NCBI GenBank assembly: GCA_027605045.1
Contig: JAQFWX010000004.1
Span: 2,428,683 to 2,492,682, forward strand
DNA from: Phallus indusiatus
Lineage: Eukaryota; Basidiomycota; Agaricomycetes; Phallales; Phallaceae
Direction: 5' to 3'
DNA: 64,000 bases
Part shown: one piece after another, positions 37,086 to 46,269 of the stretch
Position numbering within the stretch: the stretch's first letter is position 1
Layout: every line of letters starts with the position of its first letter
Position numbers and translations under genes: made by a program
Notes under the pieces: generated by a model
What the model was told of the DNA's origin: nothing
Databases searched by the model: none
Seen by the model: only the letters and a program-made list of their open reading frames with translations

Positions 37086-37237
37086 TTTGGATTATTAATT
37101 GATTATAAATCACCTCAGCGCCTGACAGTTTATAAACGATAAATATATAATTCAAGGCAATGAGAAACCTGAGGGTGGAATTATAAACTATAGCCTTGCA
37201 ATTTTTTAAATCGAGGTCAATTTTTTTTCCTGTTCAC

Positions 37238-37588
37238 TGTCACGGTACGCTAGCGCCTTTTCCGATTATTCGATTCCTTCGATTTCTTCGGTTTCATTTC
37301 GTGTTACGATTTCCTTCATTTCCCGTACTTTGCCGTTTCCATTAGTTCCATCGTTTTCTCGTTTTCTCGATCTCTTCGATTTTCCTCGATTTCTGTCTGT
37401 ATCTCCTCGGATCCCATGGGGATCAGTCGAGCGCTTCATATCCTGTACTTATATGCGTTTTCCCTAGAGGGGGATACCTAAGCTTGTTCTCTTAGGTTTT
37501 CCCTCCTCTAGGTGAGTAGTTAGTCGCTGCCCCTCAATAGATCTTAGGTTTTCCCTCCTCTAGGTGTGTGCCCTGAGTCGCCCTAACA
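37238..37588 (+). repeat. 5' LTR of the chromovirus
   Basis: Starts TGTCACGGTACGC and ends GCCCTAACA. A TATA-like TTATATG lies at 37449-37455, and the predicted transcript start AAGCTTGTTCT at 37480-37490 is 31 bp downstream. A ~24-nt unit (CTTAGGTTTTCCCTCCTCTAG) occurs twice after it. Confidence 0.93.
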
Positions 37589-37590
37589 GT

Positions 37591-37601
37591 AGAACAAGCT
37601 T
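37591..37601 (+). promoter_or_regulatory. Predicted self-priming primer binding site
   Basis: AGAACAAGCTT, two bases after the 5' LTR, is the exact reverse complement of AAGCTTGTTCT at 37480-37490 within the LTR. In Tf1/sushi retrotransposons the 5' end of the element's own RNA primes minus-strand synthesis at such a site. The position of the complementary stretch about 30 bp after a TATA box is what that model requires. Confidence 0.75.
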
Positions 37602-37730
37602 CTACCTTCGGACCGGTCGTTTCTATTGTCGTTTTCTTTCGGAAACTCTTTGTCAGCATTGTCTCAGACGTTCCCGACGCTTTTCGCCCATAAACGACCC
37701 TCCGTCCTTCGTTCTTCGATTTCTTTCGTC

Positions 37731-38975
37731 ATGGATCTAGAAGAGAGTGACCCTACTACAGAAAGTCGCCTCTCTGCGATTGAACAAAGAATAGAAGAGC
37801 TCGTAACTCATCTCGACCGACTCTTCACCCCTCAGGCTCCTGCTGCCGATCCCTCTAATCCGACAAACCCCAATCCCAGAGCCTCGGCTCCAAATCCCCA
37901 AAACGAGACGAGATCGTCTCGTAACACTCGCCCTGCTGTACCTCTCGCCTATGATGGGGATCGCAAAAACGGCCGTACCTTCTGGAACTCTGTCGATCTT
38001 TACATGAGCGTATGTGGCAGCGATTTCCCGAATCTCAGTACCAAAATCGTTTGGGTACTTTCTTACATGAATAGTGGGCGTGCTGGTGCCTTCGCCGAAC
38101 TTATTCAGGCCCAGTACAATCGAGGGTTGGTTCCTTATGAGACCTGGGAAGACTTCCGACAAAAGTTTCGCTCTGAATTCTTCCCGGTAACCGAGGCTGA
38201 AGATTCGCTGAACCTCCTTCTTTCAGGACGTTATGCTCAAGGAGGTCGAAACGTAGATGATTACACTGACGCCTTTCGCATTATCGTGGATCGCGCGGGT
38301 TTCACGGTTCATGATGGTCTTGCGTTAACCACCTACTACCGACAGGGCTTAGATCGAGAAATCGCCAGTAAGGTTGGAACGATGCAGAATCGACCCGATT
38401 ATAGCGATTACGAAGGCTGGGTTCAAGCCGCTCGTCTTTTCGATCAAGCTCGTCGTACCAACGATGCTTTCAATGCCACCCAACGACGAGTCGTTCCCGG
38501 TAATTCGATTTCAACCCCTCTTACGTCGATTCCGATATCCAGAACTCGACCCAGCCCTTTCCCGGTCTATCAACGTACAGCTGGACCCCCTATCTACTCC
38601 CCACCTCCTTTTCCCCCGCCTCGCGCATCGATTCCTACCACCATCTCTCCCCCTGTACGACCATCGGCTTCTACTTCAGTTAACGTCTTACCTCCAATCC
38701 GAAATGATGCCATGGAGGTTGACGCTGCTCGTCGCCGCGTACAGACTGAGACAGCCCGGTGCTTCCGATGTGGGCAGTTAGGCCATCTCGTTAAGGACTG
38801 CCCACGCGCGTTCGATGTTCGATTCATGCAGGCCGATGAAATCGACGAAATTCTCGAACAACGCTTCACTCAACAAGATGTGCTGGAAACGCAGAATCGT
38901 GCTGAGATTGCTGTCGAAGAAAATGAGATCGCGATCACTTCGACCAGAGAGGATTTTCAGAATGGCAGCGAGTAA
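37731..38975 (+). CDS. gag: Chromovirus Gag (capsid/nucleocapsid)
   Basis: The Gag polyprotein forms the virus-like particle. The start at ATG 37731 (MDLEESDPTTESRLSAIEQR, coiled coil) is preferred; the frame is open further upstream from 37626, but that part overlaps the leader. The retrotransposon Gag domain lies in the middle (YDGDRKNGRTFWNSVDLYMS, then WEDFRQKFRSEFFPVTEAE). A CCHC zinc knuckle CFRCGQLGHLVKDC is near 38760-38800. The frame closes at 38975 while the pol frame is already open upstream of that point, so Gag and Pol overlap out of frame, suggesting programmed frameshifting. Confidence 0.9.
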   Translation: MDLEESDPTTESRLSAIEQRIEELVTHLDRLFTPQAPAADPSNPTNPNPRASAPNPQNETRSSRNTRPAVPLAYDGDRKNGRTFWNSVDLYMSVCGSDFPNLSTKIVWVLSYMNSGRAGAFAELIQAQYNRGLVPYETWEDFRQKFRSEFFPVTEAEDSLNLLLSGRYAQGGRNVDDYTDAFRIIVDRAGFTVHDGLALTTYYRQGLDREIASKVGTMQNRPDYSDYEGWVQAARLFDQARRTNDAFNATQRRVVPGNSISTPLTSIPISRTRPSPFPVYQRTAGPPIYSPPPFPPPRASIPTTISPPVRPSASTSVNVLPPIRNDAMEVDAARRRVQTETARCFRCGQLGHLVKDCPRAFDVRFMQADEIDEILEQRFTQQDVLETQNRAEIAVEENEIAITSTREDFQNGSE

Positions 38976-41900
38976 GGGATGCGCCCTCACTGCCGACATC
39001 AAATAGATTCGATGTATTGTACATAGACGACAAGTGCAATGAGACTTCTGATTCGAATTCTATTGATTCTGATGCATCTATTCCTCCCTCAAATCCTCCG
39101 ATCCCTACTCCTCGTCGCCTTTCGATTGGAAAACGCAAGCGGATTCCACACGAATACCGTCTGAACGCCACTGCCGGTACTCAAAGACTCGAAATCGATG
39201 TAGAACTCCAGAGCACCGACACTGGCGATCTCATTCATTCAAAAGCGATGCTTGACACCGGTGCCAGTGGGATGTTCCTCGACCAAGACTTTGTCGAGAA
39301 AAATTGGCTCCCGAAGATTCGCTTACCGAAACCGATTCCCGTTTTCAACGTTGATGGTACTCCCAATCAAGCAGGAAACATCACGCACGTGGTGGACTTG
39401 GTGATGCGATATCAGACACATTCCGAACGTGTCATGTTTGCCGTCACTGCCCTCGGCAAGTACCCAGTGCTGCTTGGATTACCCTGGTTCAAGGCTCATA
39501 ACCCGGTGATTGACTACTCAACTGGTGAGGTTGAGCTGACCCGGTGTAATCCCGAATGTCGATCTTGTAGACCGCCTCCTGTCGAAAAGAAAGGCCCAAA
39601 ACGTTTCCTACGTTCAGTTCGAGCAATCCCTCCTGTCACCCTTGACGAAACCGAATCCACAGATCCAGATATGCCAGATCTCGTGAATGTGGAGGATGAG
39701 TTTCACCCAGAAGAGGGAGATCGACTGTTCGCGGTTTCTCTTAATTCAGAACCCCTGGACAGTTGCCGCATCAGAGCAACTGAAACCATCTCACAGCGAT
39801 TGGCTCAGGCGCATGCGAATAACACAAGGGGTACAATCAAATCTGGATTTCGAGAAATCGTCCCCGAAATGTTCCACGATTTCGAAGACGTTGAAAGAGT
39901 CTTTCGATTCATTGCCACCTTCGAAGAAGTGGGATCATGCGATAGAGCTCCTACCTGATTCGGATCCCAAGTTTTGCAAGGTGTACCCCCTTTCGCCTAA
40001 TGAACAGAAGGAGCTCGATGCGTTCCTGGAAGAGAATCTTCGTTCTGGTCGAATCCGCCCCTCGAAATCGCCCATGGCTTCCCCGGTTTTCTTTATCAAG
40101 AAGAAAGACGGCTCTCTACGACTTATTCAAGACTATCGAGCTCTCAACGCGATGACCATCAAAAATCGATACCCGTTACCCCTAATTCCCGAACTTGTCA
40201 ACAAATTAAGGGGTGCGAAGTACTTCACGAAACTCGATGTTAGATGGGGATACAACAATGTTCGCATCAAAGAGGGCGACGAGTGGAAAGCAGCATTTCG
40301 CACAAATCGAGGACTGTTCGAACCCTTGGTCATGTTCTTTGGTTTGACTAACAGTCCAGCGACCTTCCAGACGATGATGAACGAGATTTTCGAAGACATG
40401 ATCACGGAGGGGTTGTGGCTGTTTATATCGACGATATCCTGATCTACACGAGAACGAAAGAAGAACACGATCGCATCACACGTCGTGTCTTAGAACGGCT
40501 AAGGGAGCATAAACTCTATCTCAAAGCCGAGAAGTGTGAATTCTGTCGTACTAAGATCGAGTATCTAGGTCTGGTCATCTCCGAGAACACTGTCGAAATG
40601 GATCCCGCGAAGGTGTCGGGTGTCAGAGATTGGCCAGTCCCGAAAAATGTCACCGAGGTGCAATCGTTTTTGGGTTTCGCAAACTTCTATCGTCGATTTA
40701 TCAAGGACTTCTCACTGATCGCTGTCCCCTTATTCGGTCTCACTAAGAAAGAAGCCCCGTTCATCTGGTCCGACATTTGTCAACAAGCTTTCGATTCCCT
40801 GAAATCGGCAATGACCTCTGCCCCAGTTCTTGCGATTCCCGATCCATTGAAGCCCTATCGGGTAGAAGCTGACAGTTCTGATTTCGCAACAGGTGCCGTC
40901 TTGTCTCAACCTTCTCTCGAGGACAACAAATGGCATCCAGTGGCCTTCTTCTCGAAGGCTTTGAGCCCGGTGGAGCGAAATTACGAAATCCACGATAAAG
41001 AGATGTTAGCTATCATTCGAGCATTAGAAGAGTGGCGACATTTCTTGGAAGGTGCGACTCATCCGATTGACATTCGCACGGATCACAAAAACCTAGAGTA
41101 CTTCATGACGGCTCGTAATCTAAATCGCAGGCAGGCTCGTTGGTCGGTTTATCTCGCACGTTTCGATTTCACCTTGCGGCATATACCTGGTAAATCGATG
41201 GGTAAGCCTGACGGTCTTTCGCGTCGTGCCGATCATGGCTCGGGAAAGTTGGACAATCGAGATATCACTCTAATCCGACCCGAAATGTTTGCCGTCAACG
41301 CCATGCAAACATTCCGCCTTAGAGGGGAGGAGGATGAGTTCTTGAGCCAGATACGGAAAGCGAACAGAGAAGGCAAACGAGAAGATAGCGTTTCGAAAGC
41401 CATCGAATCCCTCAAGGCGATAGGCGGGAGATCGGTTCACACCAGCGAATGGGCTGAAGATCAGGACGTCATTTACTACCGAGGGAAGATCTATGTTCCC
41501 GAAGTAGACGATCTACGGCGAGAAATCGTTCAACGACACCATGACACCAAACTCGCTGGTCACCCAGGTCGATTTAAAACATTGGAACTGGTATCGCGAA
41601 CCTTTTGGTGGCCAGGGATTTCTCGATATGTACAGCGGTATGTAGAGGCTTGCGACACTTGTATGCGGACGAAGCCTTCTCGACATGCTCCATATGGCGA
41701 ACTACAACCTACCGAAACTCCAAATCGACCTTGGCAATTCATATCAGTCGATTTCATTGTCGAACTCCCCGAATCGAATGGTTATGACGCAATCCTCTCT
41801 GTAGTAGACTCGTTGACGAAACGGGTTCATTTCGTCCCAACATTTACTACTGTTGACGCTTCTGGCCTTGCATCTCTCTACCTCCAACACGTCTGGAAGT

Positions 41901-42838
41901 TGCATGGACTACCCGAGAAGATCATCTCGGATCGAGGACCTCAGTTCTCGTCTCGTTTTACCCAGGAACTCTCTCGATTACTTGGCATTCGGCTTGCGCG
42001 CTCTATTGCATACCACCCCCAGACCGATGGTCAGACAGAACGAGCGAACGCTGAAGTAGAGCAATACCTTCGTATCTTCACCTCTGAGCGTCAAGACGAC
42101 TGGGATCGATTGCTACCGATGGCCGAGTTTGCATATAACAATCATGTTCATTCGGCTACCCAAGCGACACCTTTCGAACTCGATACTGGTCGCCATCCTC
42201 GAATGGGTTTCGAACCGCGTTCAACAGAATCGAAGATCGAATCGGTTAATGACTTCAAGAATAGGATGTCTCATTCTTGGGAGGAAGCTCGCGCTGCGAT
42301 TCTTAAGGCTAAGGACGACATGGCTAAGTACTACGATCGTAAACATTTACCGGCTCCTAACTACAAATCTGGAGATAAGGTTTATCTAGATGCTAGCGAT
42401 ATCAAAACCACTCGTCCATCTGCCAAATTATCGCATCGCTTCCTAGGCCCATTTCCCATCGCGACCAAAGTCGGGACCCGCTCATATCGACTCGTTCTAC
42501 CGAAATCGATGTCTCGAATTCACCCCGTGTTCCACGTCAGTAAGTTGAAACCAACGAGACCGGATAGTATACCAGGTCGTCGTTCTAAACCTCCTCCACC
42601 CCCGGAGATTCGCGATGATGGTGAACATTACGTGGTTGAAGAAATATTGGACAGTCGTGTTTTCCGCCGGCGACTGGAGTTCAAGGTTCGCTGGGAGGGC
42701 TATGGTCCAGAGCACGACCAATGGATTCCCGAGAAAGATGTCGCAGCACACGATCTCGTACAAGATTTCTATCGATCTCATCCGAATGCACCCAGAATGA
42801 TTGGCAGTCTCATTTTCCTTCCGCGTCCTAATAGCTGA
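38960..42838 (+). pseudogene. pol: Chromovirus Pol with two single-base frameshifts
   Basis: Domains in order: aspartic protease (AMLDTGASGMFLDQDF, about 39245-39295), reverse transcriptase ([20 protein letters not shown] at about 40082; catalytic YIDD at about 40424), RNase H (EADSSDFATGAVLSQ, about 40866), integrase HHCC zinc finger (about 41535-41670, ending CDTCMRTKP) and DDE core (SVDFIVELPES; SDRGPQFSSRF), and a C-terminal chromodomain (about 42620-42760, VVEEILDSRVFRRRLEFKVR). The frame changes near 39890 and again near 40404, where GGAGGGGTTG is one G short of the family's expected [10 protein letters not shown] reading. All catalytic motifs are otherwise intact. The breaks may be real mutations or homopolymer errors in the assembly. 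The upstream limit is set where the pol frame overlaps gag. Confidence 0.88.
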
Positions 42839-42880
42839 ATCTCAGGCGTCGGGTCGCCGCCTTGTTGAAGGGGGGGGTGG

Positions 42881-43231
42881 TGTCACGGTACGCTAGCGCC
42901 TTTTCCGATTATTCGATTCCTTCGATTTCTTCGGTTTCATTTCGTGTTACGATTTCCTTCATTTCCCGTACTTTGCCGTTTCCATTAGTTCCATCGTTTT
43001 CTCGTTTTCTCGATCTCTTCGATTTTCCTCGATTTCTGTCTGTATCTCCTCGGATCCCATGGGGATCAGTCGAGCGCTTCATATCCTGTACTTATATGCG
43101 TTTTCCCTAGAGGGGGATACCTAAGCTTGTTCTCTTAGGTTTTCCCTCCTCTAGGTGAGTAGTTAGTCGCTGCCCCTCAATAGATCTTAGGTTTTCCCTC
43201 CTCTAGGTGTGTGCCCTGAGTCGCCCTAACA
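42881..43231 (+). repeat. 3' LTR of the chromovirus
   Basis: 351 bp with no difference from the 5' LTR that could be seen by reading. It is preceded by the polypurine tract and followed by the TTCAC target duplication. Confidence 0.93.
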
Positions 43232-43236
43232 TTCAC

Positions 43237-43865
43237 AGGTTAAATATTGACCGCTCTAATTTTTAAACAATCACTCAAAAAAATTAATATGGCCGGTAGA
43301 TTATATTGGGTTGCTTAGGTTTATTTATGACACGATAAACTCGAATATGGTTAACATTTTATTCAACTCTTGACTATTTATGGATTACATAATCACGTTG
43401 CGCTGTCAAGTTTTACGCATGTACTAAAAATACTAGGAAATCTATGTACGGCCGGCATGGGTGGGGGGTCGACGACTCGAAAATCTAAAGACTGTCAAAC
43501 CAGGGCAGGCTGACAAAATTAAGACACACCTATAAAGGGTCTTTTTACATGGAACACGACAGCTTAGCAATAACTCTACCTGTGAGCCATTAATTCCATC
43601 GCTGATCCCAACGAGGGTAAATTACTTACCTTTCAAAAATAACGTGCGACTGGATCAATAATCATGCACAGGATGTATTACCGCTTGATCTATTCTTGTT
43701 TTCACGGAACCCGTGCTGAAACTGGCGTGAGCTTGTGAAGAATGGGATTAAGAAATACGCACAGAATAAATATGAAATTGTATTGAAAAAGCCGGCCTGT
43801 TAAACAAGTTCAAGCCAGGTAGTGACGTGGGGAATGGAATACTTACATTTTCTGAGGCCTTCAAC
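43237..43865. other. Core transposon sequence without a supported gene
   Basis: About 630 bp of AT-rich sequence between the chromovirus and the next solo LTR. It continues the left part of the DNA transposon. No open frame with a recognisable motif was found. Confidence 0.5.
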
Positions 43866-43870
43866 CCTGA

Positions 43871-44668
43871 TGTAATGTATTCTTAACTGAACCCAATAGA
43901 AGCCTTCTATTAAAAAGAATAATTACAATTACTTGCTGCTGATCTTGTTTAGGGATTCTGTTTTGCCACCAAAGGCCTGTTGTTGAAGGTTGAGACTTGA
44001 TAATTCCACCAGTGATCTGTAAATGTTAATTTTAAAATAGAGAGTGAGAGGGAAGACCAATTGATAAGTCTTCAGTAAAAGATATAGAGAAGAGGACAAG
44101 ACTTTTTAGAGAAAAGGAAAATAAAGCCTAAAGGCTGATTGGCTGTTGAAAACCAATTTATTGATTTATCTGAGTACAGGAGTGATGAGACTCTACAGGA
44201 AAATAGGCCAGTCTTTATAGACTTTTGCCTGAGAACAGATTGTACTGATATGGAAAGAGTCCATTAGAAATCAAGGAGAAATAGATAGGAACAGATGTGG
44301 GATAACAAAAATAGAAAGTAACAGACCGCAGGGTCAATGATGCACATGTGTGATCTGGTGAGAACAGATCCAAGATCCAGGAGAAATGAATCTGGTGAGA
44401 AGATGAACCCAAGATCCTGGTAGATCTGTGAGAAACAAGGATAAAGAATTAAGAGAAATGAGTGGAGGGAAAATAGGAATAAACAAGGAGAAGGGATTAA
44501 TAATAGAAAAGGAAGTAGTGGAACAAGAACTCAAAAAGAATAGCATATAATGAGCCAAGGAAGAGTTTATTGATTTTCCAGTGTTTTTGGGTTAGGTGGC
44601 CCAAGCCTTTTGAAGTGTTTTTGGCAGAGAGAGGTTGGTATAGAGCCAGGAAGGGAAGATACATGACA
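43871..44668 (+). mobile_element. Solo LTR, 798 bp (family f)
   Basis: Begins TGTAATGTATTC, ends GATACATGACA and is flanked by a perfect 5-bp CCTGA duplication (43866-43870 and 44669-44673). No coding capacity. It contains short internal repeats around AGATCCAAGATCCAGGAG and GAAGATGAACCCAAGATCC (about 44365-44425). The orientation is arbitrary. Confidence 0.75.
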
Positions 44669-44673
44669 CCTGA

Positions 44674-45120
44674 GATGGTTGAAGTAATATCGCTGCAGGT
44701 GAAATTAGTGAGACTTTGGCAGTAGAGAGGGTCGTTGACATACAGCTAAACCACATACTAAAACTATACGCGGAAAGTTCGCGTAGCCCTTGCATGCACA
44801 GCGTACCAGTAGCCCAGCTTTGGAAGGGCCGCCGCTTGCCCACGCGCTGCCCAAACCCCCAGCCCTCGCAACATCTTGAGCATAATCCAGTGACTGGACC
44901 CTTCCTGCTGTCCCGCCTGACCCCAGAGCACAACAGCAGGAGGTAGAACAGAGATGGTGCTAGGGTTTGGGTGGCAGAGCGTGTAGCAAGAAAGAAAGTG
45001 GCGGGAGAAGAAAAAGGGCGGAGCTTGAAAAAAAAACTTCCAGCGCTTTAGTTTGCCACTGGGCGTTTATACTAGACGACAACCAAACCTCAGTTCGACA
45101 TTCAACATTCAATCCATGTC
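44674..45120. other. Core transposon sequence upstream of the small coiled-coil gene
   Basis: About 450 bp of higher GC content than its surroundings. Open frames on both strands (for example 44592-44933 on the minus strand) have no recognised motif and overlap the solo LTR, so none is called. It may hold the promoter of the following gene. Confidence 0.4.
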
Positions 45121-46166
45121 ATGCAACATCCGACAACCGTTTTCCGCCCCCATTCTCCCGGAAGTATTATCATCCCTGAAACCCCTCAATTCTCGAGTGA
45201 GATCATTCCATCTCCCATCTATCCAACTTCCGAATCATTTGACGGCTTGGATGAAGATGGGTGCGGCCGACAAAAATTGTTCGAAGAAGAATTCCATATA
45301 GAACATCTCTGTATGTTTAACCACCGATAAACTGAGCATTTTCTGACTCTATATGACAGGTGCTACGCCTGAAAGGCTGAATAAAGTCTCGAAGCGTTTG
45401 CAAAAATACGAAAACAGTTATGGACTTCAGCCCGGCCCCGGGGCGGAAAGTAGCGTAGGTGGAATGGTATGCCAAATGCTGGGACTAATTACCATTTGAT
45501 TAACTGCGCCTTATTTTAGAATATCCCTCAAAGGACTGAATCAAATGCTGGATACGAAGCAGCAGACAAAAAAGACCACCCAACGCTCATCGCATTCGAG
45601 ATCATAAAGGAGCTGAGACGTACTGTCAAAGACTTGCGGGCCATGTTTGAAATTATGAGAGATCATCACGAAGATCAGAAAAAGGAGGAAGTGTCAGGGT
45701 ACGCTACCGCGTCCCCTCATTTTTCCTCATTTATTATCATCAGTATATATTTCCCTCTACTTTAATTATATTTCCCATATATTATCTCCACCCTCCGTTT
45801 GCTCCCTCTGTCTCTATTCCACTTTCTCTACTCGCGCGCGTTGCGCGCTCGTACCCGGCGTGACGCCTATGGCGTCACGTCGCTTATGTTCGGTTTGGGC
45901 GTCTGGCACTTAGCTGTGTCAGGGCCGCACGCCGCGCTATCGTTTTTCATGTATATAGTCGCTGTCCCTAGAGTGAGGGTCCCTAAGCTTGTTCTCTTAG
46001 GATCCCCTCCCTCTAGGTGAGTAGTTAGTTCTCCCCCAATATATTCTCTTAGGATCCCCTCCCTCTAGTGTGAGCTGAGTAGCCCTAACAGGAAGAAAAG
46101 CGGCTAATGATATATACTGATATCTTAGGTAGCTTCGCCAGCCATAATTGTTGTGAGCTTTGCTAG
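45121..46166 (+). pseudogene. Small cargo gene with coiled-coil C-terminus, interrupted by a solo LTR
   Basis: Exons 45121-45313, 45361-45466 and 45520-45691 join in one frame through GT-AG introns. The first encodes a Pro/Ser-rich segment, the second TPERLNKVSKRLQKYENSYG and a Gly-rich stretch, the third a helical segment (FEIIKELRRTVKDLRAMFEI and following charged residues). A 399-bp solo LTR then cuts in after GGAAG. The frame beyond it (46096 onward) continues in register to TAG at 46164-46166 once the LTR and one target copy are disregarded. The function is unknown. Its place between the transposon end and the DUF6698-like gene suggests it is a component of the element. With the LTR in place, translation would run a few codons into the LTR. 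Confidence 0.6.
45692..46090 (+). mobile_element. Solo LTR, 399 bp (copy a), in the small cargo gene
   Basis: TGTCAGGGTACGC...AGCCCTAACA, flanked by GGAAG on both sides (45687-45691 and 46091-46095). It contains TATATAG at 45952 and the motif AAGCTTGTTCT at 45985-45995, the same motif that defines the priming site of the full-length chromovirus, so it belongs to a sister family. Confidence 0.9.
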
Positions 46167-46269
46167 TTAATTGAAAATATGTGGATGTTATTATGCCGTA
46201 ACAGACATTGGAACATATTGTACCAGACAACTAAACAAGGAAAGCATATCATAAAGAGTACCAACTAGT

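Larger units (their letters stand above)
37238..43231 (+). mobile_element. Full-length Ty3/gypsy chromovirus, Tf1/sushi-like
   Basis: A 5994-bp LTR retrotransposon with 351-bp LTRs (37238-37588 and 42881-43231) that appear identical on reading, and TG...CA ends. The 5-bp target duplication is TTCAC (37233-37237 and 43232-43236). It has gag with a zinc knuckle, then pol with protease, reverse transcriptase, RNase H, integrase and a C-terminal chromodomain. A polypurine tract (GAAGGGGGGGTGG) ends at the right LTR. The primer binding site is self-complementary to the LTR rather than to a recognised tRNA. It sits 170 bp inside the left end of the DNA transposon. Identical LTRs imply a young insertion. 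Confidence 0.95.

Noticed and set aside
45799..46020. Short frames inside the ~398-bp LTRs (also at 49763, 51973 and 54301)
   Set aside because: The same frame recurs because the LTR is repeated. It has no start context or domain and is part of a non-coding LTR.
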